A DNA stretch of 64,000 bases from Methanosarcina sp. MTP4 (lineage in GTDB: Archaea > Halobacteriota > Methanosarcinia > Methanosarcinales > Methanosarcinaceae), in contig NZ_CP009505.1 of assembly GCF_000970045.1 (NCBI RefSeq), forward strand, positions 248,001-312,000, in the 5' to 3' direction. Within the stretch, counting starts at the first letter, position 1. Every line of letters begins with the position of its first letter. A program made the translations under genes and the position numbers. Shown one piece after another: positions 42,563-51,653 of the stretch. Below the pieces are notes generated by a model. That model did not search any database. It was given only the letters and a program-made list of their open reading frames with translations, and was not told the DNA's origin.

Positions 42563-44183
42563 GACACAATTCCATAATCCAGTGATTTTCATTATTTCTT
42601 TCACTGAATCACGACTTTCCTCAAAACTAAATGCATCAGTATGTTAACTTCATCTTTTAGTTCCACCTTGAGTTCAATTTTTTTAAATTTTCAAATAATT
42701 ATCATATATAGATTAAATTTATCCGAGAGATAAATCGATACGCTCCGCTATTTTGATAAGAAATTTTTATCTTAGAATCGTTCACTATACCTTGAAAGGT
42801 GTAAATGTTCTAAATAACTCCAAAAGTGATTTGTCTGGTTTTGTTATCATTCCCGCTCTTTTCATCTTAGCGAGTTTAATCTGGTTTTCAATTCCAGTAT
42901 CAGTTCTAAACTGCTTTTTGCTATCTGTTTTAAGACTTTTTGAAAAATAGCTTTCTATTGGATTGTTCGTTGCTGGAGATCCAGGAAGATAATGAAACAC
43001 AGTAAGATTTAACCAATGACTATTGATCATCCACAGTCGTTTTTGGATACCTTCATCGTATGTTCTTATATTTCTCATCAAATCTTCAAAATTTGTTCTT
43101 GCCTTTTCAAGGCAATGATGTGTGAGATTTTCTTTTTTTCTTCGCCTTTCAAGTTTTAATCCATGTCTATACTTATTAAATTGCTTTTTTGCCGTTTTAA
43201 TCCATTCTACGTACTGTTTTTCGTCACCGCTTAAATTAAGTTCCTCAGGTAGAAGTTTTTCCAGAAAATCGATCTCCTTTTCTCGATTATAAAATATGTT
43301 CAACATTTTATATTTCAATAATTCCTGCTCAATAGACGTTTTCCGTGGAAAATCATGAACTATAAGCTTGTTTAAGTGCATCAAACAATACTGATGTACT
43401 AACTTATCTCCAAAAACTTCCTTTAAAACTCCAGGATAAGTATTGTCAAAATCCGTAACTATGAACACAGGTTTAGAAGTATCCAGATGCTTTTTAAGGA
43501 AATTTTTGATTGTTTCTGAATTTTTATCATCAAAAAGCTCATCAGCTAATGGTCTTTGAGTTTTTGCATCAAGTAAGGTTAAACGATATTTTTGACAACG
43601 TCCTTCCTTTGGATGCTGTTCGTCATAGTGTACCATGTATACATATTCTACATTTGGAACCTTCTCTTGATCCATATTTTTGTTGAATTCTCTGAGAATA
43701 GTGCTTTTTGATCTTGGATATATGAAATCCATAATGGAAGAAATTCCTTTATGTGAGACATTATGATATCTGAGTAGTTGAAAAAAATCGTTAAATGAAT
43801 CAAAAAGAACAGACTTAATCTCTTCCCAGAAACTACGATTTTCTTCAAGTGTGCAGTTACAATTTGAACACTTATATTTGCCGATTTTGACGTCTCCAAG
43901 CCCTTTTTTGGTGTATGTGTTGTAACCATTATGAACCATAGGAATGTTGCATTTAGGACATGATGGAGAAGTCTTTTTACGAAAAATTCCTTCTGCAGTA
44001 TATTCATAATCGTTGTCATAATTGCCAAAAATGTCCAAAAGAGTAGGAAGCTCAGAAAAGTTATTAAGGTTAAGGTATATTGTCACCATGTTTTTGCCGT
44101 AACATCATTACATAATCAACTAATTATAAATTTTATGTAATGGTGTTACACTTACTTTTATCACTGGATTTTGGAACTGAGTC
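42563..44183 (-). mobile_element. Insertion sequence, 1,621 bp, 24-bp inverted ends, 8-bp target duplication
   Basis: The ends are GACACAATTCCATAATCCAG (left) and, read inward on the minus strand, GACTCAGTTCCAAAATCCAG (right), both followed by TGAT: 21 of 24 positions match. The element is flanked by an exact 8-bp repeat, TTCAGCAC. It carries one transposase gene in the same direction as the disrupted host gene. The 8-bp duplication and MULE-like transposase with zinc ribbon suggest the IS256-like/ISNCY groups; I cannot name the family. The intact ends, exact duplication and still-restorable host frame indicate a recent insertion. A short element with the same ends lies at 63319-63517. Confidence 0.95.
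42785..44089 (-). CDS. DDE transposase with N-terminal zinc ribbon
   Basis: A 434-aa transposase occupying most of the IS. Residues about 38-85 hold a zinc ribbon (CPKCNIPMVHNG ... YKCSNCNC). The catalytic core follows: MVHYDEQHP (first Asp, about 155), FIVTDFDNTYPGVLKEVFGD with HQYCLMHLNK (second Asp, about 210-240), and SPATNNPIESYFSK (Glu, about 385). This is the layout of MULE-like transposases. The gene is AT-rich compared with its neighbours, in keeping with a foreign origin. No frameshift or stop is visible, so it is probably active. Confidence 0.92.
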   Translation of the reverse strand: MVTIYLNLNNFSELPTLLDIFGNYDNDYEYTAEGIFRKKTSPSCPKCNIPMVHNGYNTYTKKGLGDVKIGKYKCSNCNCTLEENRSFWEEIKSVLFDSFNDFFQLLRYHNVSHKGISSIMDFIYPRSKSTILREFNKNMDQEKVPNVEYVYMVHYDEQHPKEGRCQKYRLTLLDAKTQRPLADELFDDKNSETIKNFLKKHLDTSKPVFIVTDFDNTYPGVLKEVFGDKLVHQYCLMHLNKLIVHDFPRKTSIEQELLKYKMLNIFYNREKEIDFLEKLLPEELNLSGDEKQYVEWIKTAKKQFNKYRHGLKLERRRKKENLTHHCLEKARTNFEDLMRNIRTYDEGIQKRLWMINSHWLNLTVFHYLPGSPATNNPIESYFSKSLKTDSKKQFRTDTGIENQIKLAKMKRAGMITKPDKSLLELFRTFTPFKV

Positions 44184-44191
44184 TTCAGCAC
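44184..44191. repeat. Target site duplication, right copy
   Basis: TTCAGCAC next to the right end of the IS; identical to 42555-42562. Confidence 0.93.
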
Positions 44192-46438
44192 GTCCAGGCG
44201 CTCCACCAGGACTTCGGAATAGTGCTTTGTCTCAAGCACGTATTCGATTCCTAGTTTCTCCGCCCACTGGGGATAGACGGTGTGCCACATGAGCCAGCAG
44301 GCAGGGCAGGAAGTGATAACGGTTTTTACGCCTCGCTTTTTCATGTTGTAGACGTTCATCCGCATGATCTTTTCAAAGACGTCCCACTTCCCGGCAACGA
44401 GCATGGGTATCCCACAGCACGCTTCCCTGTCAAAAAGCCCCGTGAATTCAACACCTGCATCGTCGAGCATACGCACAGCCCCTACAGCCACGTCTTTCTC
44501 CACAAAAGAGGCGGTGCAGCCCGCAAAGTAGGCGTACTCAGCTTCGTCCTTCATCTTTGCCCGGATATCATCCGGAATCCATTTGTCCCTGTCCTTGCGG
44601 TAGTTTGCCCAGATGTTCCGTTCTTTCAGGAGGCTGGCTGCCATGATCTCGAAGGGGGGGAAGGTCATTTTCTCTTCTTCATCAACCAGTTTCCCGCGCA
44701 TGGTCATCCAGGCGTGTTCGATTGGCATGTCAAGCTCACAACGGGCGTCGCACATCTGGCAGGTGGTGCAGGCAAGGAAGGTGTTTGTCTGCCGCTGGTC
44801 AAGCTTTTCCCGGCCTGCCAGGTATTCCTTGATAAAGAACCATTTTCCCCGGGGCGATTGGGACTCCCAGCCCCGGCCGTAGTACTGGTCGCATTCACTC
44901 ACACAGTAGCCGCACTGGGAACAGGAGTAGGCAAGTTCCGCAACCTCTGCAGGGATTTCCTTTTCTTCTTTGAAGGTGGTCTTCCCTATCCCGGACATGT
45001 TCCCAACTATCCGGCCCAGAGGCTCGAACGAAGCTCCCATGGAAACGGCAGTGTTAAGGAGACCCTTTCCTTCCAGAGTTTCGGGGTTCATTATCCCGTT
45101 AGGGTCGAATTCTTTCCTGAGGGCTTCGATTTCGGCAAGCCTGTCCCCGAAGACGTCCTTTTTCTTTGAGGCAAAAAAAAGCCCCGAGGAATAAACCCTG
45201 CCCCCGTTTTCTTCCGCGATCTTTAGGATACTCAGGGAAAGGGCAAAAGCCGTGTTAAAGAGGACCGAGCGTTCCGAATGGGGTATAAAGCAGAGGAGCA
45301 CCACATTTCCGTCCCCTATGACCATACCTTCGGTAAGCACCTGGAGTTTGATTCTCTTTTTGATTTCTTCAAAGACCCTGTCCATCTTATCGAGCGGCAC
45401 CAGAATCTCTGCCGGGATGAATGAAGGGCCAAGCCTCTTCACCTTCATGGACTTGAACCACTCTTCGGTCTCGTGTTTTGAGATTTCTTCCGGAAGGGCC
45501 GTGCCTCCCGCATTTTCGATTGCTTCTGTGAGGCCTGAGACATCCCTTGATGCAGGGTACATGAAAGTGCAGACGTAAGCCTTTGGGAGCACGGGCCTGT
45601 CTTTGTCCACGACTTCCCCGTAATGGAGTTTTCTGGGCGCTTTGTTCTTCATGTCTGCCCATTCCGGGTTCAGGAAGGAAATTGACCAGAGCGGAACTTT
45701 CTTCTCCCTTATGGTCTCGACGGCTTTCCTGAGGGCTGCAGCGTTCGGAAAACTGGCTGAAACTGCGTTTCTTTCTTCCTGTTTCTGGACTTTCAGGGTG
45801 ACTTCCGTAATTATACCTGTCGTCCCCATGGTCCCTATGAGTTTGCTTAGTTCGGGGCCTGAAAATTCCTTCATTTTTCCGTTCGGGAGGACTATCCGGA
45901 CGTTTTCCATGCTCTCGTGTCCCCATCCAAACTCATAACTTCCGTAGCCTGCTCCGCTCTGCATGAGCCAGCCCCCGACGGTTGAAGAAGGGGCGCTTGA
46001 CGGTATGGCTCTGAGGGAAAGCCCTTTTTCGTTTAGCTTTCTCTCAAGTTTTTCCCAGATGATCCCGCTCTGCACAACGGCTGTCTCTGTTTCCGGGTCA
46101 ATGCTAAGAACCCCGTTTAACAGGGTCACATCAGCAACGATCCCACCTTTTGTCGGGATGACTCCCCCGTATCCCGAGGATGCCCCTGCTCTAGGGACCA
46201 CCGGTATCCTGTGCCGGTTTGCAAATTCCAGGAGTTTGACAGAATCTCCTTCACTCCTGACTTTTACGACCGCAGCAGGATCGGTATTTCCTATCACCTT
46301 CTTTACAAGAGGTGGCAGGGCTCCTATGTCGTGGTTGTAGTAGTGGCGTTCGCGTTTGTCAAGATTGACATGCTTTCCGAAGATTTCCGAAAGTTCCGTT
46401 TTCTGTGCGGCTGAAAGTTCCGGGACGCGATCTGTCAT

Positions 46439-46803
46439 GTTCTTTTCCCCCTGGATTTGTTTCGGATTCCCGTAAACCGTAGCAATGTACATGAACTGTT
46501 GAATAACCCCTTACCGGCTGGAATAACTCCTGATCAAATGGAATTAAGTCAGACTCACCTGGAATTTATCCGGATCCGCTGGAGTAAAAATCCATTTTCA
46601 CTGATATCCAATTGGCAAAAAGTCATACCCAATTGAAAAATTCATGCCCAGCTGGCATAAAGTCAGGCCTGATTAAAAGTGTTTCCGGCTCCCCATATTA
46701 TATATTGTATGCTTATTAATTTAAAACATTGTTTACAGGGCGTTAACTAATGTAAAATTAAAATAATAAAAATTAAAATTGTAATAATTGGAAGTTCAAT
46801 CGC
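46439..46803 (-). promoter_or_regulatory. Upstream region of the FAD/Fe-S gene with TATA box and imperfect repeats
   Basis: On the minus strand an ATACAATATATAATATG element at about 46693-46709 is a good TATA candidate. The sequence between it and the start at 46438 would be a leader of more than 200 nt. It contains loosely repeated CTGGAAT/CTGGAGT words (46518-46590) and a three-fold, about 20-bp CCAATTGG/CCAATTG/CCAGCTGG series (46608-46670). Function unknown. Confidence 0.4.
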
Positions 46804-47445
46804 TCAGAAACACAGGGCGTCTTTAGGACAGGCTTCCACGCAGCGTCCGCACTTGATACAGTCGGACATTGCTTCGCTGTTGCAGACGTCGAGCTGCATT
46901 GGGCAGACTTTTTCGCATTTTTTGCAGCTGATGCAGTTTTCCTGTTTGACCTGCAATTGGTACTTTTTGCCTCCTAGCAGGTTCTGGGCTGTGCCCATCG
47001 GACAGAAAGTACACCAGGCCCGCGGGCTCAGGAAAGTGCCAAAGATAACTGCAATCACTGTGGTTACAATGCACATGGTCACGAGGATCATGCCTATTTT
47101 TTCAAACATATTCAGGGTTCCGATGACGCTCATGACCCTGTAGCCCATGAAGCCCATGAGCAGGAAAAAGACCGGAATCCTCAGCCAGAAACTTCTGAAT
47201 ACGGCGGGAATCTTTTCTTTTCTAGAGATTTTTGAAATCCAGAAATCTACAAGACTGCCTCTGGGACAGAGGTTTCCGCAGAACCAGCGGCCTCTGAAGG
47301 GGCTTATAAGGAATATGGCGGCAAAGACTAACAGCATGAAATATCCGAGTGCAGGGTACCAGAGCCCTCCTATGGACACGATGAGGACAAGAATCCCCAG
47401 GTAAGGTGTTATTTTAAGCAAGTTTATCAACCTCTGTTTTCCCAT
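46804..47445 (-). CDS. NapH-like membrane ferredoxin
   Basis: A 213-aa integral membrane Fe-S protein. Four spans (about 12-30, 33-50, 85-103, 113-137) alternate with Cys motifs at the membrane edge: WFCGNLCPRGSLVDFW (about 55-70) and WCTFCPMGTAQNL (about 143-155), as in NapH/RdxA-type proteins. The C terminus carries two 4Fe-4S ferredoxin motifs, CISCKKCEKVCPMQLDVC and CIKCGRCVEACP. It should pass electrons between a membrane quinone-like carrier (methanophenazine here) and soluble partners. It overlaps the HTH gene upstream by 19 nt and precedes the FAD/Fe-S gene on the same strand, suggesting one redox unit. Confidence 0.85.
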   Translation of the reverse strand: MGKQRLINLLKITPYLGILVLIVSIGGLWYPALGYFMLLVFAAIFLISPFRGRWFCGNLCPRGSLVDFWISKISRKEKIPAVFRSFWLRIPVFFLLMGFMGYRVMSVIGTLNMFEKIGMILVTMCIVTTVIAVIFGTFLSPRAWCTFCPMGTAQNLLGGKKYQLQVKQENCISCKKCEKVCPMQLDVCNSEAMSDCIKCGRCVEACPKDALCF

Positions 47446-47786
47446 TGTTCCAGTTCCTGTCCGAGCCTTTCGGCCCAGGTCTGGACAACGCTCATGATGA
47501 TGTTTTTTATTTTGGTTCTGGAGTGAATTTTGTAGATGAATACGTAGCCTCCGCCGTCCAGGTTCTGCTGAGATCTCTGAAGAATCTCTTTTTCGTACAG
47601 CTTTTTCACGGAACGCTGGACAGTGGAGATGTCAAGTTTAAGGGCTTTTGAAAGAGTGTCAGTGTCAAACCAGTGTTCGGTATCGTTTAAGAAATGCTTC
47701 AATACCTTCAGGTCAGCCCTGGTAAGGCTCAGGGCGCATTTGATTACGTCTTCTACTTTGAATTCCTTGCATGCAAAGTCTATCAT
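47427..47786 (-). CDS. Winged helix-turn-helix transcriptional regulator
   Basis: A 119-aa DNA-binding protein. Residues about 20-85 form a winged helix: SLTRADLKVLKHFLN, then TDTLSKALKLDISTVQRSVKKL as helix-turn-helix and EKEILQRSQQ leading to a wing with a GGGYVFIYKI strand. The remaining C-terminal helix may dimerise. This is a TrmB/MarR-like fold without effector domain. It overlaps the NapH-like gene and is first in the operon; three AGTACT palindromes around its TATA box could be its own operator. Confidence 0.8.
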   Translation of the reverse strand: MIDFACKEFKVEDVIKCALSLTRADLKVLKHFLNDTEHWFDTDTLSKALKLDISTVQRSVKKLYEKEILQRSQQNLDGGGYVFIYKIHSRTKIKNIIMSVVQTWAERLGQELEQWENRG

Positions 47787-47807
47787 ACCATGGCCTCCAA
47801 TCTCTCG

Positions 47808-47883
47808 CAGTACTGTATTATATCGGCAGTCTTATATAAACACTGACAAGTACTGAATTCTGCTTCTGTAAAACCGCAGTACT
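47808..47883 (-). promoter_or_regulatory. Promoter with three AGTACT palindromes around a TATA box
   Basis: CTTATATAAA (47831-47840; minus strand TTTATATAAG) is a good TATA box about 50 nt before the HTH gene start. AGTACT, mostly as CAGTACTG or AGTACTG, occurs at 47809-47814, 47849-47854 and 47878-47883, i.e. one downstream and two upstream of the box. This spacing suits repression or activation by the encoded regulator. Confidence 0.5.
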
Positions 47884-48516
47884 TAACTTCTTCAATTATG
47901 GTTCTGGTTGCAAAGGGGGCTGAGAAAAGCTTCAGTTTCAAAAAGGAATTATGTTAAATTGATTAACCTGAAATTAAGTCACTTAAGGTTGAGTCATCTC
48001 ATGATCCCATTTCATGATCTTAACCCGTAATCTAAAATTTGAGCAATTTTCAGTTAATTTGGAGCCGATTATTTTCAGATAAATCAAATCTATTTGAATA
48101 TGCAAAATTTTACTTCGAGGGGTGTAAGTCTTCTATGGAAAACTTCGCGTTCTATTTTGTCCAGACGCCGTCTCTTTTGTGACATTTCATCTCTTGTTAA
48201 CAGTGATTTTTCTACTTTTGTCTGAATAACTGCCCACGATCTGTCCGGCATAGATAAGTTTTTATATCCCCTCTCTAATCTGCAAATTGCGGTTAAATGA
48301 GCGGTGCATTCTCTCAGGTTTCTCCTCCACAAGGAAACCTTACTTTAGAGTCACATTTTCGGCTCATTTTAATCCACAATACTCCACAAAACTCCACAAA
48401 AGAAAGTCCGGCAGGTTTATCCTTTTTCCTGTCGGCTTCCACACTTTTTTCAAAAAAATGTAAGTAAAAGTTAGTAAGTCTGTTTTCTCAAATAAGGTAG
48501 ATAGATACCGGGAGTT
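47884..48516. other. Intergenic region with one doubtful ORF
   Basis: An 80-codon minus-strand frame at 48090-48332 (Arg/Lys/Glu-rich, with a TATA-like element at its 5' side) has no recognisable family and no clear ribosome-binding site; it may be a small gene or the eroded end of one, and I leave it uncalled. Near 48375-48402 an ACTCCACAAA word is repeated. No RNA recognised. Confidence 0.4.
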
Positions 48517-49740
48517 TTACATCCCGAGAGCCGTCTGGGTAATCGTATCTTCTATTTCACCTCTAAGTTCCTCAGGGATGCCTTTTATACCTACGTCCAG
48601 GAAACCACGAACTATCATGCCCACGGCCTCGTCTTCGGTAAGCCCCCGGGACATAAGGTATTCCACCTGGTCCTGGGCGATCTTTCCTACAGCTGCTTCG
48701 TGGGTCAGTTCTATATCATCCACGTTTGCTTCCAGGATGGGGATTGCCCTCTGGCTTCCTTTACTGCTCAGGACTAGCCCCCTGCATTCCAGGTGCCCTT
48801 TTGCGCCGACGGCGTTGCCTATCATTTCCCCTCTTGCAATCACTTTCCCGCCTGTGGTGATTGTCCTCGAGATTAGTTCGGCCCTTGTGCCCGGGGCATT
48901 GAAGACTGCCCTGCTCCCCAGGTCAAGTTCCGAGCCCGGGTGGGCGATTGCGATGGTGTTAAGCCTCGTTACGGCTCCTTTCCCTTCAAGCCTGACAGTT
49001 GGGAAAGACTGGATCGAACGCACAGGTTTGAGGCAGATATAGTTGCTGACAAAGGTGCCTCCTTCTTCCACGTGGACAACAGTCCTGGGGCGGACCCCTA
49101 TGTTCTCGGCCCAGTTGTGAATCATGGTGAAGTTCAGGGTGGCACCTTTTTTTACGTACATTTCGGAAATTCCCAGGTGCAGCCCTTCCTCAACTCCTTT
49201 CTGCGTTGTGCAGCCGGTGATAATGTCGAGCCGGGCTTCTTCTTCCACGACCACTATGTTGTGCACGGTCTGAGAGACTTTTTTGCTCCCCAGCAGGAGA
49301 CAGGTCTGGATCGGAAATACGGTTTTTTTGCCTGCAGGCGCCCTGATGAAGTACCCGTCCGCATCTTCCAGGTAGCTTTTTGCCGTGTATTTGTCCGCGT
49401 CCACGGCCACGAGGTTCCAGGCGTAGTCCTTGAGCCATTCGTGCTTCTGCAGAGCTGCCTGGGTGGACATGAGCTCTATGTTCTTATCCTTCAGGGAGGT
49501 ATGGGAAATTGCATTGTCCTTCATCAGCAGGGTGCCTGCACGGCCTTCCTCGCTTGGGAGCACTCCTACCTTAAGAAGGGTCCTCTGGCTTTCCTCATCC
49601 AGTTCCTTCATGTTTTCGATGGGCTCGGAAATCTTTGAAGCCTCCTCGAATTTCTCAAGCTCGAAATCTTCCCCGAAAGCCGCTTTTTTCCCAATCGCAC
49701 TTTCGGCTTTCTTTTTCAGGTTTATCTCATCAGCTTGCAT
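48517..49740 (-). CDS. SufB/SufD-type Fe-S cluster scaffold protein
   Basis: A 407-aa beta-helix protein of the SUF system. Seen: a helical N-terminal region with FPIQTCLLLGSKKVSQTVHNIV, the long right-handed beta-helix (about 150-330) including the GISEMYVKKGATLNFTMIHNWAE segment, and the C-terminal motif LTHEAAVGKIAQDQVEYLMSRGL in the usual two pieces, LTHEAAVG and YLMSRGLTEDEA. In archaea one such protein partners SufC. I start at ATG 49740, 8 nt after GAGGAG; GTG 49749 is possible. It overlaps sufC by 19 nt. Confidence 0.93.
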   Translation of the reverse strand: MQADEINLKKKAESAIGKKAAFGEDFELEKFEEASKISEPIENMKELDEESQRTLLKVGVLPSEEGRAGTLLMKDNAISHTSLKDKNIELMSTQAALQKHEWLKDYAWNLVAVDADKYTAKSYLEDADGYFIRAPAGKKTVFPIQTCLLLGSKKVSQTVHNIVVVEEEARLDIITGCTTQKGVEEGLHLGISEMYVKKGATLNFTMIHNWAENIGVRPRTVVHVEEGGTFVSNYICLKPVRSIQSFPTVRLEGKGAVTRLNTIAIAHPGSELDLGSRAVFNAPGTRAELISRTITTGGKVIARGEMIGNAVGAKGHLECRGLVLSSKGSQRAIPILEANVDDIELTHEAAVGKIAQDQVEYLMSRGLTEDEAVGMIVRGFLDVGIKGIPEELRGEIEDTITQTALGM

Positions 49741-50465
49741 TTGACACACTCCTCATACCCTTTTTTCTTGATTTCTTCTAGCATTTCCAGGGGGTTGCCC
49801 GAACACATGATCGTCCCGTTGCAGAGGATGTAGCCCCTGTCCGCCTGCACGTAGTCCAGGATCTGGCCGGTGTGGGTGATAATCAGGGCGGATTTTCCTT
49901 TCTTGCAGCGTTCTCCGGGACATTCGATCCCCTGGTTCAGCAGTTCCCTGATCTTCGTTCCTACATGTCCTATGCTCACAAGGTCAACTCCGGACTCGGG
50001 CTCGTCCAGAAGGTAGAGGCCCGGGTTCTGGGCTGCAAGCTGCAGGAGCTCGGAACGTTTTATTTCTCCCCCCGAAAAGCCGACGTTCACGTCTCTGTCC
50101 ATGAAGCGCTGCATGTCAAGGTTTTCGGCAAGGACTTCCGGGTCCTTTTCTCCTTTCGCTACCGTATACACAAGATCCCGGAGCTTTATCCCCGACATGT
50201 TGGGCGGGCGCTGCGTCATGATCCCGAGTCCCTTCCGGGCCCTTTCGTCTACTGGAAGGTGGGTTATGTCTTCCCCTTTATACAGGATACTGCCCTCCAC
50301 GACTTTGTATTCGCTAAAGCCCATTATAGCCCGCATCAGGGCGGATTTTCCTGCTCCGTTCGGCCCGAAGAGCACGTTAGTATACCCCTTCCCCACTTCA
50401 AGGTTTACGTCATGGAGAAGTGTTTTTCCGTTGACCTCTACTCTCAGGTTTTCTATTTTAAGCAT
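49722..50465 (-). CDS. sufC: Fe-S cluster assembly ATPase SufC
   Basis: A 247-aa ABC ATPase. Walker A is GPNGAGKSALM (about 35-45), the Q-loop is in IMTQRPPN, the signature is FSGGEIKRSELLQ (about 130) and Walker B is LYLLDEPESGVD, followed by IITHTG (switch His). SufC-specific features are the PESGVD ending and the GYEECVKCK tail. Unlike bacterial SufC there is a Cys-bearing insert (GIECPGERCKKG) before the last strand. Start ATG 50465 is behind GGGAG; the frame extends to 50537. It precedes the SufB/D gene and overlaps it; together they form a SUF ATPase-scaffold complex. Confidence 0.94.
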   Translation of the reverse strand: MLKIENLRVEVNGKTLLHDVNLEVGKGYTNVLFGPNGAGKSALMRAIMGFSEYKVVEGSILYKGEDITHLPVDERARKGLGIMTQRPPNMSGIKLRDLVYTVAKGEKDPEVLAENLDMQRFMDRDVNVGFSGGEIKRSELLQLAAQNPGLYLLDEPESGVDLVSIGHVGTKIRELLNQGIECPGERCKKGKSALIITHTGQILDYVQADRGYILCNGTIMCSGNPLEMLEEIKKKGYEECVKCKLMR

Positions 50466-50959
50466 CGGCAATTCTCCCTCATTTTCATCCGGCACGGTTT
50501 CCAATTTCTTCCGCATCCCGGGATAATAATTTTTCAAAACACGTCATTCAAAACGCATCATTAAACCACACAATCGCGTGTCATTCAAAGCGCATCATTC
50601 AATGGAAATTTAACTCTGCAGGCAAGATCATAAGAAATCCCAACATAAAAATTACTTTGTCCGACTCTCCTATCTCCCCGCAAGAATCCTGTATCATTTT
50701 AAGAGGGCATCGTATTTCTATTATACGTTTTCTGCATCTCCCGTTTTCCCCTGTATCCCCTCTGCAAAATCAAGGGATTGATTTGTTGAGAAAAATGTAT
50801 TAGATACTCAAAAGTAAGAGGTTAAAGAAGGTTTGTAAAATTTAGAACAGGGAATTATAAGGAGCAGGGGAATTATTGAGGATATAATGTATAGAATTTG
50901 GAGCAGGGGAAGTACTGAAGGAACAGGAGGAGTTTTGGTGTCCGGGATCGAAGAACTAT
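50466..50959. promoter_or_regulatory. Upstream region of sufC
   Basis: Contains a 19-bp direct repeat, TCATTCAAA(A/G)CGCATCATT, at 50544 and 50581 close to the sufC start, then AT-rich sequence with several GGGGAA/GAATTAT words near 50850-50900. No gene called. Confidence 0.4.
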
Positions 50960-51622
50960 TCACTCCAATTCAAGGCGCAGTCCGGCTCCGATTTCCACAT
51001 ATTCTGCCTGGAACAGCTTTTTTATTTCTTCTTTATGGGTTGTGCAGTGCCCGGCTGCAACAAGTTCCAGCCCTTCAAGCCTTTCGAACTCCTTGCTGTC
51101 GTGCAGGCCTCCGATGATCCCTTTTACCTTTCCGAAGCTAAGGGCGGAGTCCATGATAGCTGAAAGGCCGGGGTGGGCACAACCTGTCAGCACATAAAGT
51201 CCCTTGCCGGAATCGAGGATAAGGGACTGTTCTTTGATTTTATCCCCCAGTTCTCCGGTACTCCTGACTCCGGGAATTATCTCCTGGCTTTCACTAATTT
51301 CTATAAGGCTGGCCCTTTTTGCGATTTCAGCCTTGATGTTTTTTGAAAAGGATGTGGGGGCATAGACCGTAAGCCCGGGACTTGCCCGGAGGACTTCGGG
51401 CACCCCGCCGATGTGGTCCCAGTGCTGGTGGGATAGGACAAGTTTACGGATGTTTGTGGGGTCGATTTCCAATTTTTTAAGGTTTTCAAGAAGGAGCCCG
51501 CCGTCCCATCCGGTGTCAAAAAGGAGCGTTTCTTCTTCTGTTTCAAGAAGGGCTGCAAAGCCCCAGCTTCCGGTGAATCCGGTTTTTGCCTCGTTGTCGT
51601 ATACTATGGTCAGCCTGAGCAT
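50960..51622 (-). CDS. MBL-fold metallo-hydrolase (COG1237 type)
   Basis: A 220-aa metallo-beta-lactamase-fold protein. The metal site is LSHQHWDHIGG (about 64-74), LTGCAHPGL (about 145), and GGLHDS with AAGHCTTH toward the end. The N-terminal FDTGWDGGLLLENL strand-turn is typical of the COG1237 subgroup, which includes enzymes labelled 7,8-dihydropterin-6-methyl-4-(beta-D-ribofuranosyl)aminobenzene 5'-phosphate synthase; a role in methanopterin synthesis is therefore possible but not shown. ATG 51622 follows GGGGAGAG. The NrpR gene lies 31 bp upstream on the same strand. Confidence 0.83.
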   Translation of the reverse strand: MLRLTIVYDNEAKTGFTGSWGFAALLETEEETLLFDTGWDGGLLLENLKKLEIDPTNIRKLVLSHQHWDHIGGVPEVLRASPGLTVYAPTSFSKNIKAEIAKRASLIEISESQEIIPGVRSTGELGDKIKEQSLILDSGKGLYVLTGCAHPGLSAIMDSALSFGKVKGIIGGLHDSKEFERLEGLELVAAGHCTTHKEEIKKLFQAEYVEIGAGLRLELE

Positions 51623-51653
51623 CTCTCTCCCCTTCTTCTTTCCTTCTTTTGCC

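Larger units (their letters stand above)
41762..46438 (-). pseudogene. FAD/Fe-S oxidoreductase (GlcD-GlcF fusion type), split by an insertion sequence
   Basis: The gene is cut into a 751-codon front part (46438-44184) and a back part (42562-41762) by the IS at 42563-44183. Removing the IS and one 8-bp target copy restores an uninterrupted frame of 1,015 aa. The product is a fusion: FAD-binding domain (PRAGASSGYGGVIPTKGG, SAPSSTVGGW), FAD C-terminal domain, two 4Fe-4S motifs (CSQCGYCVSEC and CTTCQMCDARC), and two CCG domains (AGCTASF..CCGIPM; HDSCHLGRAG..HCCGS), as in D-lactate/glycolate dehydrogenases. The last 100 residues are a Met/Pro-rich repeat. ATG 46438 follows AGGGGG. Probably non-functional now; the front fragment still encodes the FAD half. 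Confidence 0.92.

Noticed and set aside
48090-48332. 80-codon minus-strand ORF, possible small basic protein
   Set aside because: Charged and perhaps real, but there is no ribosome-binding site, family or context to support it.
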